DNA of 20,608 bases, from NCBI GenBank assembly GCA_900762245.1, contig CAAFFR010000179.1:1-20608 (forward strand), written 5' to 3'. The stretch is from an uncultured Oscillospiraceae bacterium. Its GTDB lineage: Bacteria; Bacillota_A; Clostridia; Oscillospirales; Oscillospiraceae. Shown one piece after another: positions 14,255 through 20,608 of the stretch. Position numbers and translations under genes: made by a program. How positions within the stretch are numbered: the first letter of the stretch is position 1; the number at the start of each line of letters is the position of its first letter. Below the pieces are notes generated by a model. It worked only from the letters and a program-made list of their open reading frames with translations, had not been told where the DNA came from and did no database searches.

Positions 14255-15115
14255 TCAAACATCAAAAAAACTCTTCACCGTTGTCATCACGCCGTCTTCC
14301 ACTTTTGCCAGCATGAGAAATTCTCCGCTCTGGCTGTAGGTCCGGTAGGTGCCCTCTGCCAGCGCAATGGAGAAGGAATTGCCGTTGCGGCAGCGCTTTT
14401 CCTGATTGGCGGTAAGGGTATGGGCGGGATAGTTGCGGAACATGGTGTCCACAGTGCGAAGATATTTTTCCGGTTCCTGTGTGTCCAGCAGCTCCTGCAG
14501 GGGGACTGCTTCTTCCATGGTGTATTCTCCGGCAGAGGTACGGCGCAGCTCCTGCATGCAGCCGCCGCAGCCCAGAGCCTGCCCGATGTCCTTGCAGAGG
14601 GTGCGGATATAGGTGCCCTTGGAGCAGCGGACCCGCAGCCGCAGGGTGTTTTCTCCCGTTTCCAGCAGCGTCAGCTCATGGATGGTGATGGGCCGGGGCT
14701 GGCGCTCCACTTCCCTGCCCTTCCGGGCCAGGTCGCAGAGCTTCTGGCCGTTTACCTTCAGGGCGGAGTACATGGGAGGAATCTGCAAAATTTCTCCCCG
14801 GAACTGCTCCAGAACGGCTTCCACCTGTTCCTGGGTCACAGAAACCTCAGATTCCGACAAAATCGTGCCGGTGGTATCCTCGGTATCGGTGGTCATGCCA
14901 AGACGGAGCACTGTTTCATAAGTCTTTTCCGCGTGTTCAAAAAATTCTACGCCCCGGGTGGCACGGCCCACAAATACCGGCAGCACACCGGTGGCCATGG
15001 GGTCCAGGGTGCCGCCGTGACCGATGCGCCGGGTGTTGAATACCCGCCGCAGCCGGGCCGTCACATCCTGACTGGTCCATTCCTGAGGCTTGTCTACAAT
15101 TACGATTCCGTTCAT
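14255..15115 (-). CDS. truB: tRNA pseudouridine(55) synthase
   Basis: This 286-residue enzyme isomerises U55 in the T-loop of tRNAs to pseudouridine. The catalytic motif GHGGTLDPMATGVLP holds D38. KTYETVLRLGMTTDTEDTTG (about 64-83), IPPMYSALKVNG and RVRCSKGTYIRTL are classic TruB signatures. The start is ATG at 15115 with GGAAGGG upstream; a TTG at 15130 falls in that ribosome-binding site and is rejected. The last ~60 residues form the small C-terminal domain. It follows nrnA and precedes ribF in the nusA operon, with family B repeats on both sides. Confidence 0.95.
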   Translation of the reverse strand: MNGIVIVDKPQEWTSQDVTARLRRVFNTRRIGHGGTLDPMATGVLPVFVGRATRGVEFFEHAEKTYETVLRLGMTTDTEDTTGTILSESEVSVTQEQVEAVLEQFRGEILQIPPMYSALKVNGQKLCDLARKGREVERQPRPITIHELTLLETGENTLRLRVRCSKGTYIRTLCKDIGQALGCGGCMQELRRTSAGEYTMEEAVPLQELLDTQEPEKYLRTVDTMFRNYPAHTLTANQEKRCRNGNSFSIALAEGTYRTYSQSGEFLMLAKVEDGVMTTVKSFFDV

Positions 15116-15141
15116 AGGTATCCCTTCCAAGCTTGCACCCT

Positions 15142-15366
15142 AAGCCTTCCCCCGGGGGGAAGGTGGCACGGCGAAGCCGTGACGGATGAGGGATGGCGAG
15201 CGCCTGCAATGTTCAAAACAGTTATATGGATATGGTATAACTGGAAACATTGTACTCCTTCATCGCAAGTGCATTCTGTTCGTAAGCGGCCGCCACCCCT
15301 CATCAGTCAAAAATCAAAGATTTTTGACAGCTTCCCCCCGGGGGAAGCCTTGGGGCGCTGCCGCGC
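15142..15366. repeat. Family B palindromic element (B3), about 225 bases
   Basis: The left end has AAGCCTTCCCCCGGGGGGAA, hairpin CACGGC-GAA-GCCGTG and GACGGATGAGGG. The right end has CCCTCATCAGTC, hairpin CAAAAATC-AAA-GATTTTTG, GCTTCCCCCCGGGGGAAGCC and tail GCGCTGCCGCGC. The tail is shared with B1 and, inverted, with B2. The interior differs from B1 and B2. It fills the nrnA-truB gap and leaves 26 bases before the truB start. Confidence 0.8.
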
Positions 15367-15377
15367 CATTGCGTTTC

Positions 15378-16325
15378 TTACAGTGCCAGCATGACCTGTT
15401 CCACCAGCTTGATTGCCTCAGCCATGGGCTTTTTGATGGCAGCGCCGGCGGCACCCTTATGTCCGCCGCCGCCGAAGGGGACGGTGACTTTGGTGGCGTC
15501 GTAGCCGGGGACAGCCCGGACAGACATTTTTACATCGCCGTCGTTGGTCTCCCGGAGGGTGGCTGCCATGCAGACACCGGCAACGGTCCGGGGGAAGGAG
15601 GAGATGTTGTCCATATCATCTTCCGTGACCCCGATGCTCTCCTCCACAGCCTTGGGGATGGCGCAGATGGCCATTTCGCCGCCGCGAAGCAGCTGCATAT
15701 GGTCCACGATCCAGGCCTGCATTTTCAGACGGCCCAGGGTGTTGGTTTCAAAGAGCTCCTGGTTCAGCTCGTAAACACGGGCACCGGACCGGGCGCATTC
15801 TGCTGCCACAGCGAAGGTGTGGGCGTTGGTATTGGCATAGCGGAAGCAGCCGGTATCGGTGGAAACGCCCACATAGACCGCTTCGCCGATGGCCTTGTCT
15901 GCCTGTACGCCCATGATGGACAGAACATCCCAAACCAGCTCCGCGCAGGAGGCACTGCCGCCGTCCACCAGCTCTGCATCCGTAAAGGAAGTGGCGCTGG
16001 CATGGTGGTCGATGCGCAGCCGGATCTGTCCCAGAAGGCTCTGGAAAGCCTTGGGCAGCATGCCGGGAGATGCCACATCCACGGACACCAGAATGTCGCC
16101 CTCCTCCACGCTTTCCTTGGTCAGCCCCTCATGGAGCCAGGCAAAGCGCGCTGATACCTCGGCGTTGTACAGCACATGGGCAGTTTTTCCCAGCTGCCGC
16201 AATCCTAAGCACAGGGCGGCGGTGGAGCCGATGGTATCGCCGTCGGGACGGCGGTGGGAGAGAATGGTGTAGTGGTCATGGGTCAGCAGAAACTGGGCGC
16301 ACTCATTCCTCGTCAGAATCTTCAT
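15378..16325 (-). CDS. nrnA: DHH-family phosphoesterase, NrnA-like (oligoribonuclease / pAp phosphatase)
   Basis: This 315-residue DHH/DHHA1 protein probably degrades 2-5-mer nano-RNAs from the 3' or 5' end and dephosphorylates pAp, as B. subtilis NrnA does. Metal-binding motifs are SHRRPDGDTIGS (H24, D28, D30), VSVDVAS (D83) and the signature RIDHHAS (D106, H107, H108). The substrate-binding DHHA1 motif is GGGGHKGAAG (about 285-294). The start is ATG at 16325 inside the end of rbfA, overlapping it by 23 bases; GGGAG lies upstream. This overlap indicates translational coupling. The position between rbfA and truB is the standard Firmicutes arrangement. Confidence 0.93.
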   Translation of the reverse strand: MKILTRNECAQFLLTHDHYTILSHRRPDGDTIGSTAALCLGLRQLGKTAHVLYNAEVSARFAWLHEGLTKESVEEGDILVSVDVASPGMLPKAFQSLLGQIRLRIDHHASATSFTDAELVDGGSASCAELVWDVLSIMGVQADKAIGEAVYVGVSTDTGCFRYANTNAHTFAVAAECARSGARVYELNQELFETNTLGRLKMQAWIVDHMQLLRGGEMAICAIPKAVEESIGVTEDDMDNISSFPRTVAGVCMAATLRETNDGDVKMSVRAVPGYDATKVTVPFGGGGHKGAAGAAIKKPMAEAIKLVEQVMLAL

Positions 16326-16671
16326 CGTGCTTTACTCCCAGAGAGTTGATCAGATTCAGCATTTTTGCGCCGTAGGTGATGGAATCGTCCAGAGCCCAGA
16401 CGATCTGGGGTGCGTAGCGCAGCCGCAGATTGGTGCCCAGTTGGCGGCGCAGGTAGCCTGCGGCGGATTTCAGACCTGCCATGGCGTCAGTTACCTTGTC
16501 CTCCTGGAGGAAGGACACATAGACCTTGGTGTAACGCAGGTCGGGGGTAGTCTCTACCCGGGTGATGGAGATCATCACGTCCTGAACCCGGGGGTCCTTG
16601 ACAGTGCGCAGAAGGGAAGAAAGCTCCTTCTGGATCTCCTCGTTAATCAGTAAAATACGATTGGATGCCAT
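16303..16671 (-). CDS. rbfA: 30S ribosome-binding factor A
   Basis: This 122-residue single-domain KH-like protein binds the 30S subunit during late 16S rRNA maturation and cold adaptation. The family pattern is RILLINEEIQKELSSLL (about 5-21), VKDPRVQDVMISITRVETTPDL, YTKVYVSFL and LRRQLGTNLRLRYAPQIVWALDDS. The C-terminus is short and acidic (DEDSDEE). The start is ATG at 16671 with AGGAGG 7 bases upstream. Its 3' end overlaps the nrnA start. A terminator-like hairpin and a family C repeat separate it from infB. Confidence 0.96.
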   Translation of the reverse strand: MASNRILLINEEIQKELSSLLRTVKDPRVQDVMISITRVETTPDLRYTKVYVSFLQEDKVTDAMAGLKSAAGYLRRQLGTNLRLRYAPQIVWALDDSITYGAKMLNLINSLGVKHDEDSDEE

Positions 16672-16707
16672 TTGGTATCCTCCTAAATCAAAAAATGTTT
16701 CCCAAAC

Positions 16708-16833
16708 GCCTCGGCCCCCTCTCTGAGGGGGCTGTCAGCGAAGCTGACTGGGGGAGTGTCCTATATTGGGAGGTACACTCCCTCCGTCCCGGCTTACGCC
16801 GGGCCACCTCCCTCAAAGAGGGAGGCGAGAGGC
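16708..16833. repeat. Family C palindromic element (C1), about 126 bases
   Basis: The left end has GGCCCCCTCTCTGAGGGGGC, then CTGTCAGC-GAA-GCTGACTGG and GGGAGTGT. The right end has ACACTCCCTCC, hairpin CCGGC-TTAC-GCCGG, GGCCACCTCCCTC and GAGGGAGG. It is nearly identical to the element at 19301-19421, with a few substitutions and one length change in the centre. It lies between infB and rbfA. Confidence 0.82.
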
Positions 16834-16840
16834 TGCGTTT

Positions 16841-16878
16841 AGAAAAACCAGCCGCGCCGCGTTTTGCGGTGCGGCTGG
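16841..16878 (-). terminator. Intrinsic-terminator-like hairpin after infB
   Basis: On the minus strand CCAGCCGC (16878-16871) pairs with GCGGCTGG (16855-16848), with further GC pairs inside, followed directly by TTTTTCT. It starts 8 bases after the infB stop at 16887. It has full Rho-independent form although rbfA, nrnA, truB and ribF lie downstream in the same operon. Confidence 0.7.
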
Positions 16879-16886
16879 CAGCAAAA

Positions 16887-19250
16887 TTATCTCTTAACTT
16901 CCTGCATTGCGAAGCATTCGAAGATATCAAATTCCTTGATATCGTTGTAACCGGCGATGGTCATGCCGCATTCGTAGCCTGCAGTGACTTCCTTGGCAGC
17001 ATCCTTGAAGCGCTGCAGGGAGCCGATCTCGCCTTCGTAGATGACGATGTTGTCACGCAGGATGCGGACCTGTGCGTCACGGGTGACCTTGCCGTCCTTG
17101 ACCATACAGCCGGCAACGGTGCCGATGGCGCTGACCTTGTAGGTCTGGCGGACCTCGGCGTGGCCGATGACCACTTCCTCGTACTTGGGAGCCAGCATGC
17201 CCTTCATAGCGGCCTCAATCTCGTCGATGGCATCATAGATGACGCGGTAGAAGCGCATATCCACATTGGCGCGGTGGCCGGAAGCCTGAGCGGCAGCGTC
17301 GGGACGGACGTTGAAGCCAACGATGATGGCACCGGAGGTGGAAGCCAGCAGAACGTCGGACTCGTTGATGGCACCGACACCGGCATGGATGACCTTGACC
17401 CGGACCTCCTCGTTGGAGATCTTCTCCAGAGAAGCCTTGACGGCCTCGGCGGAGCCCTGGACGTCGGCCTTGACGATCAGGTTCAGGGTCTTCATCTCGC
17501 CCTCCTGCATCTTGGCGAAGAGGTTGTCCAGAGAGACCTTCTGCATCAGCTTGGCAGCGGCATCCTTCTGAGCCTGCTTGCGCTGCTCAACCAGCTCACG
17601 GGCCATACGCTCGTCGGTAACGGCGTTGAACTCGTCGCCGGGAGCGGGCACTTCGGCCAGACCGGTGATCTCAACAGGGATGGAGGGACCGGCAGTCTTG
17701 ACGGTGCGGCCCTTGTCGTTGGTCATGACGCGGACACGGCCCACAGCGGTACCGGCGATGACGATGTCGCCCTGCTTCAATGTGCCGTTCTGCACCAGCA
17801 GAGTGGCAACGGGACCGCGGTTCTTGTCGAGGCGTGCCTCGATGACGGTGCCCTTGGCGCGGCGGTTGGGGTTGGCCTTCAGTTCCTGGACTTCGGCAGT
17901 CAGCAGGACCATTTCCAGCAGCTCATCCAGACCCTTTCCGGTCTTGGCGGAGATGGGAACAATAATGGTGTCGCCGCCCCACTCTTCGGGAACCAGATCA
18001 TACTTGGTCAGCTGTTCCTTGATCTTGTCGGGGTTGGCGGTGGGCTTATCCATCTTGTTGATGGCCACGATCAGGGGCACTTCGGCAGCCTTGGCGTGGT
18101 TGATGGACTCGATGGTCTGGGGCATGATGCCGTCGTCGGCAGCAACCACCAGGATGGCGATGTCGGTGGACTTGGCACCGCGGGCACGCATGGAGGTAAA
18201 GGCAGCGTGGCCGGGGGTATCCAGGAAGGTGATCATCTGGCCGTCCACATCCACGGTGTAAGCACCGATGTGCTGGGTGATGCCGCCTGCCTCGCCGGAG
18301 GTGACGGAGGTTTTCCGGATGGCGTCCAGAGTGGAGGTCTTACCGTGGTCAACGTGGCCCATGACAACGACGACGGGAGCGCGGGTCTCCAGCTCTTCTG
18401 CGGAGTCAACGTGGTCGTCGATGATCTGCTCCTCGATGGTGATGGTGACTTCCTTTTCTACCTTGCAGCCCATTTCGGTGGCCACATATTCAGCGGTGTC
18501 GAAGTCGATGGTCTGGTTGATGCCGGCCATAATGCCGTTCTTCATCAGGCACTTGATGACTTCGCCTGCGGTCTTCTTCATCCGGGAAGCCAGCTCGCCA
18601 ACGGTGATCTCGTCGGGGATCTTCACGGTGACGGGAGCCTTGCGGGCGACCTCCATCTGGAGGCGGCGCATCTTCTCCTGCTCTTCATTGCGGGACTTGT
18701 TGCCCTTGAAGTTACCCTTCTGCTGCTTGTTCTGCTGCTTGCCCTTGCCGCCGCCGATGCGCTGCTTGCCGCCCTGATAGTCCTGGACCTTCTCGGAAAC
18801 CAGATTGTCAACGTCGGCAAAGCGGTTGGCATTCACCTGAACGGCAGAGGTATCAACCACGCGGCGCTCGCGCTTGCGCTCGGGCTCCTTGGGCTTTTCA
18901 GCCTGGGGAGCGGGGCGGTTGTTATTCTGCTGCTGGGGACGGCCACTGTTCTGACCCTGGGGACGGCCCTGCTGCTGGGGACGGCCCGCCTGCTGCTGGG
19001 GAGCCTTGGGAGCGTCAGCCTTAGGAGCCTCTGCCTTGGGGGCTGGCTTCACGGCGAAGACCTGCTCCAGGGACTTGATCTGATTCTTCTGGGTCATATA
19101 ATCGAAGACCACGTTCAGCTCAGCATCGGTCAGGACCTGAGAATAGGACTTGGGCTTCTCCATAAACTTGCCGATGATCTCGGTGATCTCCTTGGGAGCC
19201 ACACCGAAGTCAGAGGCAACTTCTTTTACGCGATACTTAACAAAACTCAT
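16887..19250 (-). CDS. infB: Translation initiation factor IF-2
   Basis: This 787-residue GTPase delivers initiator fMet-tRNA to the 30S subunit and promotes 70S joining. An N-terminal IF2_N domain (about 1-60) is followed by a glutamine/proline/glycine/lysine-rich linker (70-195, with repeated RPQQQ-type runs), a second IF2_N domain (about 205-255), then the G domain. G motifs are GHVDHGKT (298-305), DTPGH (344-348) and NKMD (398-401). Domains II-IV complete the protein and it ends CFAMQEVKR. The start is ATG at 19250 (MSFVKYRV); GGAGG is about 12 bases upstream, a long spacing, but no better start exists and the in-frame TTG at 19280 lacks a site. It has family C repeats on both sides. Confidence 0.97.
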   Translation of the reverse strand: MSFVKYRVKEVASDFGVAPKEITEIIGKFMEKPKSYSQVLTDAELNVVFDYMTQKNQIKSLEQVFAVKPAPKAEAPKADAPKAPQQQAGRPQQQGRPQGQNSGRPQQQNNNRPAPQAEKPKEPERKRERRVVDTSAVQVNANRFADVDNLVSEKVQDYQGGKQRIGGGKGKQQNKQQKGNFKGNKSRNEEQEKMRRLQMEVARKAPVTVKIPDEITVGELASRMKKTAGEVIKCLMKNGIMAGINQTIDFDTAEYVATEMGCKVEKEVTITIEEQIIDDHVDSAEELETRAPVVVVMGHVDHGKTSTLDAIRKTSVTSGEAGGITQHIGAYTVDVDGQMITFLDTPGHAAFTSMRARGAKSTDIAILVVAADDGIMPQTIESINHAKAAEVPLIVAINKMDKPTANPDKIKEQLTKYDLVPEEWGGDTIIVPISAKTGKGLDELLEMVLLTAEVQELKANPNRRAKGTVIEARLDKNRGPVATLLVQNGTLKQGDIVIAGTAVGRVRVMTNDKGRTVKTAGPSIPVEITGLAEVPAPGDEFNAVTDERMARELVEQRKQAQKDAAAKLMQKVSLDNLFAKMQEGEMKTLNLIVKADVQGSAEAVKASLEKISNEEVRVKVIHAGVGAINESDVLLASTSGAIIVGFNVRPDAAAQASGHRANVDMRFYRVIYDAIDEIEAAMKGMLAPKYEEVVIGHAEVRQTYKVSAIGTVAGCMVKDGKVTRDAQVRILRDNIVIYEGEIGSLQRFKDAAKEVTAGYECGMTIAGYNDIKEFDIFECFAMQEVKR

Positions 19251-19300
19251 TCTATAAACGCACCTCCATAATGATAACAAGCTGCAAAAGAGCAGCGTCT

Positions 19301-19421
19301 CCTCGGCCCCCTCCCTGAGGGGGCTGTCAGCGAAGCTGACTGGGGGAGTGTCCTGTCCGGGAAGTACACTCCCTCCGTCCCGGCTTGCGCCGGGCCACCT
19401 CCCTCAGAGAGGGAGGCAAGG
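19301..19421. repeat. Family C palindromic element (C2), about 121 bases
   Basis: It has the same layout as 16708-16833: GGCCCCCTCCCTGAGGGGGC, CTGTCAGC-GAA-GCTGACTGG, GGGAGTGT, a short centre, ACACTCCCTCC, CCGGC-TTGC-GCCGG, then CCTCCCTC-AGA-GAGGGAGG. Stem positions that differ from C1 fall mostly in loops. It lies between ylxQ and infB, leaving the infB ribosome-binding site intact. Confidence 0.82.
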
Positions 19422-19464
19422 CCGCTTCCACAGCCTGCATGTCGGTCAATAAACTACTTACTCG

Positions 19465-19881
19465 TTACTTCTTCTTTCCCATCCGCACATTGCGCTTGTG
19501 GGCTTTGGCTTCGGCCTGGCGTTTTTTGGCTTTGGCGGCCTTTTCCGTCAGGACTTCCAGGGCAGCCTTGTATTTTTCCGGCTGACCCAGTGCTTTCACC
19601 AGTGCCAGCGCCAGCTGCACATCGGTGATGGCGGCGATGGCAAGACTGGTCCGGCCTACCACGAAGCCCATCTCCTCTTTGGTGCAGCCCAGGCGGATGC
19701 ACTGCTGCTCCGTGCCGGCGGCGTAGGACTTGGCCCGCCGCCAGGTGTGGTCGGAAGCATCTGCGGCTACCAGAATGACGTAGGCCTTTCCGGCACGGGA
19801 GATGGCGCCCACGGGCTCCTCGCCCAGTTCTGCCAGACCGCCCTTCCGGGCCAGGGCCAGATAATTCAGTGCTTTATCCAT
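19465..19881 (-). CDS. ylxQ: L7Ae-family RNA-binding protein YlxQ
   Basis: This 138-residue protein has an L7Ae/L30e/S12e fold, a K-turn RNA-binding module of uncertain role in bacteria. LNYLALARKGGLAELGEEPV (about 5-24), GKAYVILVAADASDHT, CTKEEMGFVVGRTSLAIAAITD and a lysine-rich tail (to MGKKK) fit the family. The tail is longer than in the ~100-residue B. subtilis protein. The start is ATG at 19881 with GGAGG 6 bases upstream, overlapping the end of ylxR by 8 bases, so translation is probably coupled. Order ylxR-ylxQ-infB is conserved in Firmicutes. Confidence 0.9.
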   Translation of the reverse strand: MDKALNYLALARKGGLAELGEEPVGAISRAGKAYVILVAADASDHTWRRAKSYAAGTEQQCIRLGCTKEEMGFVVGRTSLAIAAITDVQLALALVKALGQPEKYKAALEVLTEKAAKAKKRQAEAKAHKRNVRMGKKK

Positions 19882-20143
19882 GGCCTGCCTCCATTTCCTT
19901 TTCCAGCCGGGCGTAGACATCCTCGGGGATCTCCACTTCCAGGCTCCGTTCCAGAGACTTGGAGCGGATGGCCTTTTTCAGGCATTCCATGTTGGGGCAC
20001 AGGTAAGCGCCGCGGCCGTTCATTTTGCCGCCGAAATCCAGATTGACGCTGCCCTCAGGGGTCCGCACCACCCGGATCAGCTCCCGCTTTGCCCTGCGCT
20101 CACGGCAGCCCATACACTGCCGCTGGGGGATTTTCTTCTGCAT
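19874..20143 (-). CDS. ylxR: YlxR/RnpM (DUF448) RNA-binding protein
   Basis: This 89-residue protein has the DUF448 signature: PQRQCMGCRERRAKRELIRVVR (6-27), then GRGAYLCPNMECLKKA (43-58). The conserved cysteines (C10, C13 and two further on) are present. YlxR has been linked to RNase P regulation in B. subtilis (RnpM). The start is ATG at 20143 with AGGAGG 8 bases upstream. It overlaps ylxQ by 8 bases and follows nusA across a family A repeat. Confidence 0.92.
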   Translation of the reverse strand: MQKKIPQRQCMGCRERRAKRELIRVVRTPEGSVNLDFGGKMNGRGAYLCPNMECLKKAIRSKSLERSLEVEIPEDVYARLEKEMEAGHG

Positions 20144-20201
20144 TTGGACTACCTCCTTTAATGCCTCCCCCCAAGGACAATGTCATTGCATTAAGAGACT
20201 C

Positions 20202-20305
20202 GTAGGGTGCGGATATATCCGCACCGGGCAGTTTCGACAATTGAGCGTTTTATTCTTTCAGCTCAGTTTTCGGAGGTGCCCGGTTGAGATATATCTCAAC
20301 CCTAC
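20202..20305. repeat. Family A palindromic element (A3), 104 bases
   Basis: The 29-base ends (20202-20230, 20277-20305) are inverted copies, GTAGGG...CCGGGCA. Each has its own palindrome: GTGCGGATATATCCGCAC on the left, GTTGAGATATATCTCAAC on the right. It is very close to the element at 1177-1320, with which it also shares ATTGAGCG in the interior. It fills the nusA-ylxR gap. Confidence 0.82.
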
Positions 20306-20352
20306 ATAGGTTTTCTTAACTTGTCGGCATTGCCTCTCAAGGGGAGCCTTTT

Positions 20353-20608
20353 TTATTCTTCGACGCTCTCTTCGGCCTCTTCTGCAGCTTCTGCAGCGGG
20401 CTCGGCCTGGGAGGCGGGCTTGATGTCGATCTTGTAGCCGGTGAGGCGGGCAGCCAGACGGGCGTTCTGGCCTTCCTTGCCGATGGCGAGGCTCAGCTGA
20501 TCATCGGGAACGATGACACGGCAAGCCTTCTGGTACTCCTCCAGGTCATGGAGGGTGGCGGTCAGGCTGGGCAGATAGGCCTTTTCCAGGACGGGGTCTC
20601 CCTCGGCC
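20353..20608 (-). CDS. nusA: Transcription elongation/antitermination factor NusA, C-terminal part
   Basis: The last 85 residues are visible, running off the window end. They read [17 protein letters not shown], then the second KH domain [20 protein letters not shown] with [15 protein letters not shown], characteristic of NusA, and an acidic alanine/glutamate tail ending EESVEE. NusA binds RNA polymerase and nascent RNA, modulating pausing, termination and rRNA antitermination. The E. coli-type acidic repeats after the KH domains are absent, as usual in Firmicutes. It is the first visible gene of the operon; rimP would be expected upstream, outside the window. Confidence 0.95.
   Translation of the reverse strand, partial: AEGDPVLEKAYLPSLTATLHDLEEYQKACRVIVPDDQLSLAIGKEGQNARLAARLTGYKIDIKPASQAEPAAEAAEEAEESVEE

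Noticed and set aside
14131..14316. A short peptide beginning MRAVML, with a similar peptide on the minus strand near 6956
   Set aside because: Both are translations of the shared core of family B elements, without ribosome-binding sites. The similarity comes from the repeat, not from a gene.
16665..19271. An 868-codon plus-strand open frame opposite infB
   Set aside because: Leu/Gly/Asp/Val-rich shadow translation with no recognisable domain, opposite a clear IF-2 gene.
6838..20305. The repeats as a CRISPR array or as rRNA/tRNA fragments
   Set aside because: Copies are dispersed in different gaps and vary in length. There are no regular spacers and no cas genes, and no cloverleaf or rRNA signature is seen.

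Overview
The window looks like a moderately GC-rich Clostridia genome, most likely a gut Oscillospirales/Oscillospiraceae-type anaerobe. This is inferred from the [FeFe] hydrogenase, a PerR/rubrerythrin-type peroxide response, CIRCE-controlled groESL, the Firmicutes order nusA-ylxR-ylxQ-infB-rbfA-nrnA-truB-ribF, and GGAGG ribosome-binding sites throughout. The species cannot be named from this sequence. The sequence stops inside a gene at both ends, and its first ~250 bases look foreign.

Layout. 1-252: an internal piece of ribosomal protein L2 (rplB) with AT-leaning codon use, joined to the next gene at about base 250-253; probably an assembly chimera. 253-1163: a truncated rubredoxin/rubrerythrin gene and a PerR-like regulator, both on the minus strand, with palindromic operator candidates. 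1363-2868 (-): a solitary group-B-like [FeFe] hydrogenase. 3125-4273 (+): a D,D-carboxypeptidase. 4275-4685: a ~410-base hairpin-rich inverted repeat without genes. 4738-6832 (+): promoter, CIRCE, groES, groEL and terminator. 7089-8681: a radical SAM protein (-) and a GNAT acetyltransferase (+) with divergent promoters. 8795-10420 (+): an RlmD-type 23S rRNA m5U methyltransferase with an extra C-terminal domain. 10498-11413 (-): an AT-rich two-gene insert (BltD-like acetyltransferase, ASCH protein). 11615-13060 (-): a CapA-like membrane-anchored protein with a degenerate metal site. 13160-20608 (-): the translation operon, read nusA (partial), ylxR, ylxQ, infB, rbfA, nrnA, truB, ribF.

How the genes work together. 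The minus-strand operon combines transcription elongation (NusA), translation initiation (IF2), 30S maturation (RbfA), small RNA-binding proteins (YlxR, YlxQ), nano-RNA/pAp turnover (NrnA), tRNA modification (TruB) and flavin cofactor synthesis (RibF). GroESL is controlled by HrcA through CIRCE. The PerR-like regulator probably controls its neighbouring rubrerythrin.

The most distinctive feature is the density of palindromic, non-coding repeat elements. I sort them by eye into five families: A (GTAGGG-ended), B (CTTCCCCCGGGGGAAG-ended), C (CCCCCTCTCTGAGGGGG-type), D (long inverted repeat) and E (TGTCATTGCGAG-type). All five non-overlapping gaps in the nusA-ribF operon contain one element each, leaving the ribosome-binding sites intact. 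Many consist of triloop or short-loop hairpins whose arms differ by compensatory changes. I see no defence system, prophage, CRISPR array, transposase, rRNA or tRNA here. The repeat system is the best candidate for something undescribed.
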